From assembly GCF_024582815.1 (NCBI RefSeq), contig NZ_CP102099.1, positions 1,736,001 to 1,800,000 of the forward strand: DNA of 64,000 nucleotides. Direction: 5' to 3'. The position numbers and the translations under genes were made by a program. Position 1 is the first letter of the stretch, and every line of letters begins with the position of its first letter. Source of the stretch: Acinetobacter colistiniresistens. GTDB taxonomy: Bacteria; Pseudomonadota; Gammaproteobacteria; Pseudomonadales; Moraxellaceae. The notes below the pieces were generated by a model. It saw only the letters and a list, made by a program, of their open reading frames with translations, was not told the DNA's origin and ran no database searches. Below, in pieces: positions 44,424 to 52,277 of this stretch.

Positions 44424-45293
44424 ATGAGATATTCAGTATTTAGCCTTTTCATTGGCAGTTTGTTATTAGTGGGTTGCGGTGGTTCAGATAATTATAATAA
44501 TGATTCGAGTAGCTCATCCAAAAACAATGGTAGTTCAGAGCAACCAAGTACTAAACCTGCTGTAACGACGGAACTAGTTAATGAAATGAGCGGTATTGCA
44601 TTACGTGAGGCATTACAGTCAGGTTTGGTTCATACTTTAATTTCGGGGACTGACGAGGTGCTTGATGGTCGGCAATGTAAAACAGGAACAATGACGCATG
44701 CGGAAAGTAGTTTTACCTTTAATGGCTGTGAAGGCATCTACGAGGAAGCCAATGTTAAAGTGTCAGGGCAAGTTACGACTGAAAATGATAGCTATACATT
44801 TAAGAATCTCACTCTAACTTACCCAAGTGGTGAAACACAAAAGATTAATGGCAGTTTACAAATTTTAGAGAATCCAGCAAGCGTAAAAATTACTTCGTCA
44901 CAACTGATACTTGATGCACAAGAGCTCAATTCAGCTAAAAAACTAATTCCAATTAACTATACGATTAAAGATTATCAACTGGTTTGGACACCGAGTGATG
45001 CAACTCATGTACAGTTACAAGTAAGTTCAAAATTAAAATCTACAGGTCGAGAAGGCGGGGATTTTAATATGGCTTTTGATAATTTCATGACACCATTCAA
45101 TATTCAAAAAAATGAAAAAGATGATTTAATTGGAAACCCCTATACAGGAACATTAACGATTACAGACTTAAATCAAAGTGAAAATATCATTACTATCAGA
45201 GCACTAGGTGTAAATCAAAAAGCCCAATATACATCTATTGGTGATCAGCGTTTTGATAAACAAATTGCATGGGAAGAACTGTTAGATTATTAA
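44424..45293 (+). CDS. lipoprotein of unknown function
   Basis: A 289-residue lipoprotein with a short signal peptide and lipobox LLLVGC (Cys18), then a Ser/Asn-rich linker (NYNNDSSSSSKNNGSSEQ) and a soluble beta-rich domain (FTFNGCEGIYEEANVKVSGQV and later DDLIGNPYTGTLTITDL). No family is recognised. The N-terminus (MRYSVFSLFIGSLLLVGCGG) is nearly the same as that of the next lipoprotein, and the two share an upstream box, so they are probably co-regulated. The membrane side cannot be told from the sequence; residues after Cys are GGSD. Confidence 0.75.
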   Translation: MRYSVFSLFIGSLLLVGCGGSDNYNNDSSSSSKNNGSSEQPSTKPAVTTELVNEMSGIALREALQSGLVHTLISGTDEVLDGRQCKTGTMTHAESSFTFNGCEGIYEEANVKVSGQVTTENDSYTFKNLTLTYPSGETQKINGSLQILENPASVKITSSQLILDAQELNSAKKLIPINYTIKDYQLVWTPSDATHVQLQVSSKLKSTGREGGDFNMAFDNFMTPFNIQKNEKDDLIGNPYTGTLTITDLNQSENIITIRALGVNQKAQYTSIGDQRFDKQIAWEELLDY

Positions 45294-45439
45294 TTTCTTT
45301 TGTTATGTTGAAATACGTAATTTTTAGATAAATGATCGAGATTTTAGATTTATTAATACTTTAATAAAGTAAGGTTTTATCCTTGATGTGGTTTAAAATT
45401 TTTAATAAGATTTATTTTAATGTTGGTGAATAAATTTAT

Positions 45440-45473
45440 AGCTGTACATTGATTCCTATGTGCAGCTTTTTAT
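45440..45473 (+). terminator. terminator after first lipoprotein gene
   Basis: AGCTGTACA and TGTGCAGCT (one G-T pair) with a 10-base loop, then T-rich sequence. It lies 147 bases after the stop codon. Confidence 0.6.
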
Positions 45474-45483
45474 ATTTTACAGA

Positions 45484-45510
45484 GTCTATTCCTCATTTAT
45501 GGAATAGACG
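45484..45510. promoter_or_regulatory. palindromic operator candidate upstream of second lipoprotein gene
   Basis: GTCTATTCC, spacer TCATTTAT, GGAATAGAC: a perfect 9-bp inverted repeat 53 bases before the lipoprotein start. Its right part forms the box shared with 44348-44367. The size and symmetry suit a dimeric LuxR-type regulator. Confidence 0.55.
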
Positions 45511-45562
45511 TAAACATAAAACTCTCTAATATTATAACTATGCGTTTAGTGAGGAGAGCATC

Positions 45563-47119
45563 ATGAAGTATTCAATATTCTGTGTCTTAATCGGTAGTTT
45601 ATTACTTGCTGGGTGTGGAGGGGGAAGTGATAGTGAAAAGTCAACAACAGGTCAGGTTCCTAATAAAACTGAGTTAGAATCGATTTACCAAAATACTCAA
45701 CTTTACTATACCTTTGAGATGCAAAGTAATATTGGGAAAACTTATAAATCAACGATTACTTTATCGGTTAAACCTGATGGTGGAATTATTGGGGAATGGA
45801 ATTCACCATTTGGGAATTTTCAACTGTTAGGCAGTGCGGGAAATTATTCTCCAGAAAAATACTTATCTTGTTTTGAAAAAGGGGGGATTACAAGTGAGTG
45901 TCTTGGTTCATCACTATTAAATAGCAATCCTGGTGTTTTATTTATTTCAGCCAGTAATTCTCAAAAAACACAAAATTGTAGTCTAGTTGAGTCTATTTCT
46001 AAAAACAAGGATGGATCTATTTTAATAAAACCTTTAAATCATGTTAATTTAAATGCTGTTTGTAAAGATGCTGATTCTGATGAAAGGTATTTTGCAAAAG
46101 ATTTAAATGTTTCTATTAATGGTGCTGTGCCTATCATTATTTCAGGATCAACAGATGCTACTAGTTCTGATCATAATAATTTTATTAGTTGGGATAACAG
46201 TGTGAATGGAACAATTGTTAAAGATGGTAGTAATCAGAGTTTTGCTGTTCAAGTTTCGGACGGTATTGTAGTTGATCTTCAAAGAAATACACGTTTAAAT
46301 GGGACACAAGTACTAAAAAATAATAATGCAGATTTAGTGATTGATGGCAAAGTTGTAGGAAATGTTGGATATACAACGGCGACAAATGGAGGCCAAATTA
46401 CAGTTTTTAATTGTAAAACTGGTGGACAGATGACTTTTACAATATCAGGTAATCAGTATACATGGAATTGTCCAAATGGAAGTTCAGGAAGTACAGGCAG
46501 CTCTGAGGAAAATTCTAATGATGAGAGTTATGTAAATTGGAATGGAAATGCGAATGGCTCAACGATTAAAGATGGGAATAATCGGAGCTTTGCAGTTTAC
46601 TCTTCAAATCGTATGCTTGTAGATATTCAAAATGGTATAGAGCTTAGAAATGCGATAGTGAACAATAATGCGAATTTGATTGTTGATGGTAAAGTGATTG
46701 GTAGTGTTGTGCAGGCAACGGCTTCAAATGGCAGTAAAATTGCTGTTTTAAATTGTAGTACTGGCGGTCGAATGACTTTCTCAAATTCGGGAAGTCAATA
46801 TACATGGCATTGCCCTGATGGAGGAACAGGTAGTACATCTGGCAGTAATTCAGGAATGAGTGGCGGAAAACAAGGTATTAGTGCAACTCAGTGTATAAGG
46901 CTGGTTGATCAGGGTAATGATAAATATGTATTCCGCAATAGCTGCTCAGATATTATTAATATTTCTTATACTATTAATGGATTAGGTGGAACATATATTA
47001 CCTTGCGTGCAGGTGAGAGTACTCTAGATACAGTTTCAAAAACAGATCAATATTTTTATAATGCATGTGTTTTCCCATCTGTACCTGTGTCTGATAAAGG
47101 AGGATGTAATTCATATTAA
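45563..47119 (+). CDS. lipoprotein with two tandem ~115-residue repeats
   Basis: A 518-residue lipoprotein (lipobox LLLAGC, Cys18). After an N-terminal domain come two homologous repeats, about residues 205-315 and 320-430. Each contains a GTIVKDG or STIKDGN motif, a FAV strand, LVIDGKVVGNV or LIVDGKVIGSV, two paired Cys (FNCKTGGQMTF...YTWNCP and LNCSTGGRMTF...YTWHCP) and a Gly/Ser linker. A Cys-rich tail follows (SATQCIRL, RNSCSDIINISY, GGCNSY). The paired cysteines suggest disulphide-stabilised secreted domains. Function unknown. It shares its N-terminus style and upstream box with the first lipoprotein. Confidence 0.8.
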   Translation: MKYSIFCVLIGSLLLAGCGGGSDSEKSTTGQVPNKTELESIYQNTQLYYTFEMQSNIGKTYKSTITLSVKPDGGIIGEWNSPFGNFQLLGSAGNYSPEKYLSCFEKGGITSECLGSSLLNSNPGVLFISASNSQKTQNCSLVESISKNKDGSILIKPLNHVNLNAVCKDADSDERYFAKDLNVSINGAVPIIISGSTDATSSDHNNFISWDNSVNGTIVKDGSNQSFAVQVSDGIVVDLQRNTRLNGTQVLKNNNADLVIDGKVVGNVGYTTATNGGQITVFNCKTGGQMTFTISGNQYTWNCPNGSSGSTGSSEENSNDESYVNWNGNANGSTIKDGNNRSFAVYSSNRMLVDIQNGIELRNAIVNNNANLIVDGKVIGSVVQATASNGSKIAVLNCSTGGRMTFSNSGSQYTWHCPDGGTGSTSGSNSGMSGGKQGISATQCIRLVDQGNDKYVFRNSCSDIINISYTINGLGGTYITLRAGESTLDTVSKTDQYFYNACVFPSVPVSDKGGCNSY

Positions 47120-47150
47120 CGATTCCGTGATTTATCAATGATTCCTTCTT

Positions 47151-47169
47151 AGCCACTTAATTTGTGGCT
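47151..47169. terminator. weak hairpin between second lipoprotein and LuxR gene
   Basis: AGCCAC, loop TTAATTT, GTGGCT, followed by TTGCTTATAAT. It lies between convergent genes. Confidence 0.5.
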
Positions 47170-47208
47170 TTGCTTATAATAAACCTTGTATCTTAAATTT
47201 TAAAGTGA

Positions 47209-48336
47209 CTACAAAAACTTCATTAATAGCTGTACCAATTCACTTTGTCGATGTGTTTTGGTCTTAGTGAAAATAGACTGTAAATGTTTTCGGACAGTAT
47301 CCAGTTGAATGTTGAAAGTATGCGAAATCTCTTTTAATGTTTTGGAGTCCAACAACTGTTCACAGATTTTATTTTCTACAGGTGTAAAGAGGAAAATCTG
47401 TGTGTATAGTTCTCTTTGATATTTAGCCTTGTGTTTCAAACAAGAAAAGTTCGCTAATACGACAGGACGTAAACCAAAAATCTTATGTGCTTTTTCAGGA
47501 ATGAGTAAATCTAGGGTTAAAAATAAATCACGATCAAGTACCAGTGTTTTAGTCCGTTGTGCATAATCCAATGTTTGATAATGATTATAATTGTGCTCTA
47601 ACTCATATAAATGCTGACTAAACAGACTTTGGTAATGCTCATTAAAAGAAAATCTTCGTTGATAAAAATGTAGGTGAGGATTATTTTCACATAATTGTTT
47701 TGCTTCATCATTTAACTCTAAAACAGTTCCATTCAAATTGATGATTGCAATTGGTTGTTTAATTTTTTGGATCAGCTGAGAGCCTAATAGAGTACGCGTT
47801 GAATATTCAAAATGATGACGATGCTGCTGAATTTTTTGTTGTAACATCGGTAGCATGTCATAAACAGGCTGTAATTCTGAACTGCTCAACGCCCCACGAT
47901 GCGGGCTGGTCAGGAGTGCCAAGATCACACAAATTTTTTGATCATAAATGAGTTGGATTGCAGAACCAAATTGTATATTCAGTGGTTGTAAGACCTGCTG
48001 ATAGACTTGTGTTTGATTAATTTCTTGTTCTGTAAAATGTTGTGAATCATGCATCCAGCCCTGAAATGGGGCTGAGATTGATTTTTTTAAACGTGGGTCA
48101 TCGTCAATTTCTAGGCGTATATTGGTCAAAGCCACTTGATTGAGATAGTCTGCATCAATATTCAGACCATGATGCACACTAAAAGACAGTGCTTGGACTT
48201 GCAGATCAACTGCTAGAAGCTGAGACAATTGTATATTAAAAGCATGATTCAGATGTTCCAAAAACATGACCCAGTCATCAATATCTTGAACTTTTTCCAA
48301 GACTTTCATGACTGCTCTTTGCTTGATTAGATCCAT
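47209..48336 (-). CDS. LuxR-family transcriptional regulator (paralogue)
   Basis: A 375-residue regulator with the same arrangement as the gene at 43134: a long N-terminal sensor-like region and a C-terminal LuxR helix-turn-helix (FTPVENKICEQLL, KEISHTFNIQLDTVRKHLQSIFTKTKTHRQSELVQLL). Shared motifs such as LNLNGTV-like text and DTVRKHLQSI show that the two are paralogues. It points toward the lipoprotein genes from the other side, closing a two-regulator, two-lipoprotein island. Confidence 0.87.
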   Translation of the reverse strand: MDLIKQRAVMKVLEKVQDIDDWVMFLEHLNHAFNIQLSQLLAVDLQVQALSFSVHHGLNIDADYLNQVALTNIRLEIDDDPRLKKSISAPFQGWMHDSQHFTEQEINQTQVYQQVLQPLNIQFGSAIQLIYDQKICVILALLTSPHRGALSSSELQPVYDMLPMLQQKIQQHRHHFEYSTRTLLGSQLIQKIKQPIAIINLNGTVLELNDEAKQLCENNPHLHFYQRRFSFNEHYQSLFSQHLYELEHNYNHYQTLDYAQRTKTLVLDRDLFLTLDLLIPEKAHKIFGLRPVVLANFSCLKHKAKYQRELYTQIFLFTPVENKICEQLLDSKTLKEISHTFNIQLDTVRKHLQSIFTKTKTHRQSELVQLLMKFL

Positions 48337-48606
48337 CTAAAACCACGGCAAGAAATCAAATGATTTCAGTTATTTTATAATAGCTTCATGAGCACGAAAA
48401 TGAGCAAAAATAAAAAATAACTGGTTTAGACAACTATCCGATGAAATGTAATATAGATCGAACTGTACTGTAGTTTCACCAATAGCAAAATTTAAAGTGC
48501 TTTATTGATCTTGGTAGCAATCAGAGCTTCTATGCACAATCAATATAGCTTATGACATCAATATTCTTTACAGTATCAATTGAAAAGTGTTCTAACTGAG
48601 TGATTT

Positions 48607-49218
48607 ATGCGCGGTCTATACCTCATTACCAATGATGATCCAATCCAACTATTATTAGAAAAATTAGATGTGGCTCTAGCAACAGGACAGATTGCGATTC
48701 TGCAATATCGTCGTAAAAAAGTAGCAAAAGCTGATCAGCCAAGTGAAGTCGAACAGATCAAAGCACTTTGTGAAAAGCATCAAGTCCCATTTGTGATTAA
48801 TGATGATTTGGCACTGGCTGAACAATTTGGTTTAGGTGTGCATCTTGGACAGTCCGATGGTGAAATTAGCGATGCGGCTACACGTTTGCCATCAGGTGTG
48901 ATTATTGGGCGGACTTGTCTAAACTCATTAGAACTGGCTGAAAAGGCAATTGCGGATGGGGCGACTTATGTGGCATTTGGTGCGGTCTATGCCACCTCAA
49001 CCAAACCAGAAGCGGGTAATGTAGGCATCGAAGTCATTCAGCAGGCGAAACAAAAGTTTGCTGTACCGATTTGTGCGATTGGCGGGTTGACCGTTGAAAA
49101 TTCTCAAGTGGTGATTGAGGCTGGTGCGAGCCTTTGTGCAGTAATTAGTGATATATTAGGCCGATCAACAGCCGAAATTCCTGCTCGTGTAGATGCATGG
49201 GCAAAGTTATTTGACTAA
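48607..49218 (+). CDS. thiE: thiamine-phosphate synthase
   Basis: A 203-residue TIM-barrel enzyme that joins HMP-pyrophosphate and thiazole-phosphate to give thiamine phosphate. Visible family segments are GLYLITND at the start, ILQYRRK (pyrophosphate contacts), VPFVINDD, GVHLGQSDG, GATYVAFGAVYATSTKP and VPICAIGGLTVEN near the end. The length is normal. hemL follows in the same direction after 82 bases. No thi-box (TPP) riboswitch was noticed in the 270 bases upstream. Confidence 0.93.
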   Translation: MRGLYLITNDDPIQLLLEKLDVALATGQIAILQYRRKKVAKADQPSEVEQIKALCEKHQVPFVINDDLALAEQFGLGVHLGQSDGEISDAATRLPSGVIIGRTCLNSLELAEKAIADGATYVAFGAVYATSTKPEAGNVGIEVIQQAKQKFAVPICAIGGLTVENSQVVIEAGASLCAVISDILGRSTAEIPARVDAWAKLFD

Positions 49219-49228
49219 TTATATGTAT

Positions 49229-49272
49229 CCGCTTCGCGGAACCTTTATTGTTTCTCGGAACGACAACGTTCC
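49229..49272 (+). other. hairpins between thiE and hemL
   Basis: Two small inverted repeats, CCGC/GCGG (49229-49239) and GGAACG, loop ACAA, CGTTCC (49257-49272), lie in the 82-base spacer. Neither is followed by a T run. They could be processing or attenuation structures. Confidence 0.35.
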
Positions 49273-49300
49273 TCGTCCTCGATTCTAGGTTGAGTCTTTT

Positions 49301-50599
49301 ATGAGCTTATCTCCAAAGCAAGAACAGCTATTTAAACAAGCAAATAAACATATTCCAGGTGGGGTTAACTCACCTGTACGTGCATTTAACGGTGTTGGCG
49401 GTACGCCAGTCTTTATCGAAAAGGCAAAAGGGGCGTATTTGTGGGATGTTGATGGCAAACGCTACGTAGACTATGTCGGTTCATGGGGCCCAATGATTTT
49501 GGGTCACGCACATCCAGATATTATTCAAGCAGTACAAACTGCGGCGGAAGATGGTTTAAGTTTTGGTGCGCCAACTGTGCACGAAACGACGCTGGCAGAT
49601 ACGATCTGTGACATTATGCCATCCATTGAGTTGGTGCGTATGACCAGTTCAGGTACAGAAGCAACCATGACCGCGATTCGTCTGGCACGTGGCTATACTG
49701 GCCGTGACAAAATTGTGAAATTTGAAGGCTGTTATCACGGTCATTCCGATTCACTATTGGTAAAAGCAGGTTCAGGTTTACTGACTTTAGGCGAAGGTGA
49801 GCCAACGTCAAAAGGGGTGCCTGCTGATTTTGCCAAACATACCTTAACGCTGCCATATAATAATATCGAAGCGCTGAAAGAATGCTTTAGCAAGTTTGGT
49901 CATGAGATTGCAGGTGTGATCATTGAGCCTGTTGCAGGTAACATGAACTTGGTGACACCAATCGATGGTTTCTTGCAGGCGATTCGTGATGTGTGTGATG
50001 AATACAAATCAGTCTTCATTATTGATGAAGTGATGACGGGTTTCCGCGTCGCTTTGGGCGGTGCGCAATCGGTCTATAACGTGAAACCAGATTTAACCAC
50101 TTTGGGTAAAATTATTGGTGCGGGTTTACCGGTCGGTGCTTTCGGCGGTAAACGTGAAATCATGGAATGCATTGCACCATTAGGGGGTGTTTACCAAGCA
50201 GGAACTTTGTCGGGTAACCCATTGGCCATGCGTGCAGGCATTGCGATGTTCAAGCATCTTCGTGAACCTGAGTTTTATGACAAGCTTTCAGCACAGTTAG
50301 CCAAATTACTGGCAGGTTTACAGGCTGCGGCAGACGAAGCGGGGATTCCATTTAAAACCCAGCAAGTTGGCGGTATGTTTGGTTTGTATTTTACCGATCA
50401 AGAAGATATCACCAGCTTTGATTCAATGTTGGCTTGTGATGTTGAAGCATTCAAGAAATTCTTCCACGGCATGTTAAAGCGTGGCGTCTATCTTGCACCA
50501 TCAGCATTTGAAGCTGGTTTTATTTCATCAATGCATTCTGATCAGGATATTGCAGAGACCATTCAGGCAGCAAAAGAAACCTTTGCTGAAATGAAATAA
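49301..50599 (+). CDS. hemL: glutamate-1-semialdehyde 2,1-aminomutase
   Basis: A 432-residue PLP enzyme that converts glutamate-1-semialdehyde to 5-aminolevulinate, the C5 route to heme. The N-terminus [18 protein letters not shown] is diagnostic. The PLP Lys is in [19 protein letters not shown] (Lys270), with the aminotransferase motif [16 protein letters not shown] before it and [13 protein letters not shown] after. An intrinsic terminator follows. The 330-bp gap from here to the GlcG-like gene holds that terminator and otherwise no recognisable gene. Confidence 0.96.
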   Translation: MSLSPKQEQLFKQANKHIPGGVNSPVRAFNGVGGTPVFIEKAKGAYLWDVDGKRYVDYVGSWGPMILGHAHPDIIQAVQTAAEDGLSFGAPTVHETTLADTICDIMPSIELVRMTSSGTEATMTAIRLARGYTGRDKIVKFEGCYHGHSDSLLVKAGSGLLTLGEGEPTSKGVPADFAKHTLTLPYNNIEALKECFSKFGHEIAGVIIEPVAGNMNLVTPIDGFLQAIRDVCDEYKSVFIIDEVMTGFRVALGGAQSVYNVKPDLTTLGKIIGAGLPVGAFGGKREIMECIAPLGGVYQAGTLSGNPLAMRAGIAMFKHLREPEFYDKLSAQLAKLLAGLQAAADEAGIPFKTQQVGGMFGLYFTDQEDITSFDSMLACDVEAFKKFFHGMLKRGVYLAPSAFEAGFISSMHSDQDIAETIQAAKETFAEMK

Positions 50600-50616
50600 C
50601 GCTGCGATACATACAT

Positions 50617-50641
50617 AAGCCCGATTTATTCGGGCTTTTTT
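50617..50641 (+). terminator. terminator after hemL
   Basis: AAGCCCG, loop ATTTATT, CGGGCTTTTTT: 7-bp GC-rich stem with a T tail. Confidence 0.92.
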
Positions 50642-50929
50642 AATGGATATATCTTTAATCTGAAATGAATAGAAAGCTTAAGGTATTAAAAAAATAAGGA
50701 TTGGCCTTAACGCAACCGTACTGATTTGCTACCTGTTTATAGGATAAACCTTAGCGATGAACAAAAAAGATAAATAATCTTTATTGTACCGCCAGCTAAA
50801 ATAATGCTTGAATAATAAACTATATTTGCGCTGGTCTTAGGCTGTGCTTTGGGCTTGCGTAGGCTGTAGATTGCAGTTGTATCACATCTAAAAGCTTTTT
50901 ATAAGAAACGCATAGGAATGGAGTAAAAC

Positions 50930-51346
50930 ATGAAAACTAAACATTATTTAACGTCCGCTGATGTGGAAATTCTGGTTGATGCAGCCTTGCAATATGCAAC
51001 AGCGCATAGCTTTAATGTCAGCATTGCAGTTGTGGACGACGGTGGAACCTTGTTAATGATGAAGCGCATGGATGGTGCGTCGGTACTCTCAACAGAGATT
51101 TGTCAAGAAAAAGCCAAATCTGCTGCGGTCAGCCGTAGAGCAACCAAGGTATCAGAAGATATGATCCGTGATGGAAAAGTTGGCTTTTTAACGATTAATG
51201 CGGCAAAAGGCATGCTAGAAGGCGGAGAGCCAATTGTGTATCAAGCACAGCTGGTCGGTGCTGTAGGGATTTCGGGAGTACAATCTTTTCAAGATGCAGA
51301 AATTGCCCAGTATGCAATTCAACAATTTTTAGAGCAACAAACCTAA
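50930..51346 (+). CDS. GlcG/HbpS family heme-binding protein (DUF336)
   Basis: A 138-residue protein of the GlcG/HbpS family. Typical segments are VSIAVVDDGGTLLMMKRMDGA, EKAKSAAVSRRAT and GGEPIVYQAQLVGAVGISGV. Family members include a heme-degrading or heme-binding protein and a glycolate-locus protein of unclear role. No signal peptide is present, so it is probably cytoplasmic. It is a single gene with GGAG ahead of the start (GGAATGGAG, 8 bases). Confidence 0.88.
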   Translation: MKTKHYLTSADVEILVDAALQYATAHSFNVSIAVVDDGGTLLMMKRMDGASVLSTEICQEKAKSAAVSRRATKVSEDMIRDGKVGFLTINAAKGMLEGGEPIVYQAQLVGAVGISGVQSFQDAEIAQYAIQQFLEQQT

Positions 51347-51446
51347 ATCATCATTTAAATTCGATTCTGGATGAAATATCGAGAGAAACACGAAAAAAAT
51401 TAGTAAAAATACGTGTCATGCATTGTAATTCAGCGCTAAGCTTTTT

Positions 51447-52133
51447 ATGATTGCCCGCTTGTTTTCATCCAGTCGTTGGAAGGCTACCTTGAGTGATTTT
51501 CTAAGTGAACATTTGATTCATCGTGATGAAGATTTTATGGTCATCCATAAACCTGCAGGCTTACTCACTGTGCCAGGGAAAACGCCAGATTTACAAGATT
51601 GTTTAATCAATCGTCTATTAGAACTAGAACCCAAAACCTTACTGATTCATCGTCTAGATCGTGACACTTCAGGTATCTTGGTCTTTGGCCTATCCAAATT
51701 TGGACAGAGCACGATTTCACGTCAGTTTCAGGATCGTCAGACTTCCAAAATTTATCAAGCTTTGGTTGCTGGGCATTTAGAAGGTCAGGGCACCGTCGAT
51801 ATTCCTGTAATTTATGATCCAAGCCGTCCACCCTTACATATTGTGGATGCCTCTTATCACAAACCTGCATTAACAGAATGGCAAGCGATCGAACATTTAG
51901 AAATTCAAGGACAAACTGTAACTCGAGTTCAACTGATTCCGATTACAGGGCGTTCGCATCAGCTTCGTGTGCATATGCAATATTTAGGTCATCCGATTCT
52001 GGGTGATACCTTATATGCCACACCCGAACAGCAGCAGCTTTATGCGCGTTTGTGCTTACATGCAACGCAATTAAGCTTCGCTCATCCTAAAACAGGTGCA
52101 CAATTGACATTCGATTGTCCTGTACCGTTTTAG
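51447..52133 (+). CDS. rluA: RluA-type pseudouridine synthase
   Basis: A 228-residue pseudouridine synthase of the RluA group, which in E. coli modifies U746 of 23S rRNA and U32 of several tRNAs. The catalytic HRLDRDTSGILVFGLS is complete. Other segments are HKPAGLLTVPGK, KIYQALVAGH and PITGRSHQLRVHMQYLGHPILGDTLYA. There is no S4 domain, as in RluA. The N-terminus (MIARLFSSSRWKATLSDFLSEHLIHRDEDFMVI) is a little longer than E. coli RluA; a later start is possible. It stands upstream of rapA, as in E. coli, where rluA and rapA are neighbours. Confidence 0.88.
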   Translation: MIARLFSSSRWKATLSDFLSEHLIHRDEDFMVIHKPAGLLTVPGKTPDLQDCLINRLLELEPKTLLIHRLDRDTSGILVFGLSKFGQSTISRQFQDRQTSKIYQALVAGHLEGQGTVDIPVIYDPSRPPLHIVDASYHKPALTEWQAIEHLEIQGQTVTRVQLIPITGRSHQLRVHMQYLGHPILGDTLYATPEQQQLYARLCLHATQLSFAHPKTGAQLTFDCPVPF

Positions 52134-52277
52134 TCTAAAAACTTTTTTATGAAACACGATGTGATGCACGCTATTTGATTGCGCTTTGTGTCAAAATACA
52201 TCGTTGAAAACTACATAAAATGCCTTAACTTTTATTTGGGTCAGGGCATAAAATGTGTAGGCTAACTTGAGATAAAG

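Noticed and set aside
48337..48606. Thiamine (TPP) riboswitch upstream of thiE
   Set aside because: No conserved thi-box sequence or matching hairpins were seen in the 270 bases.
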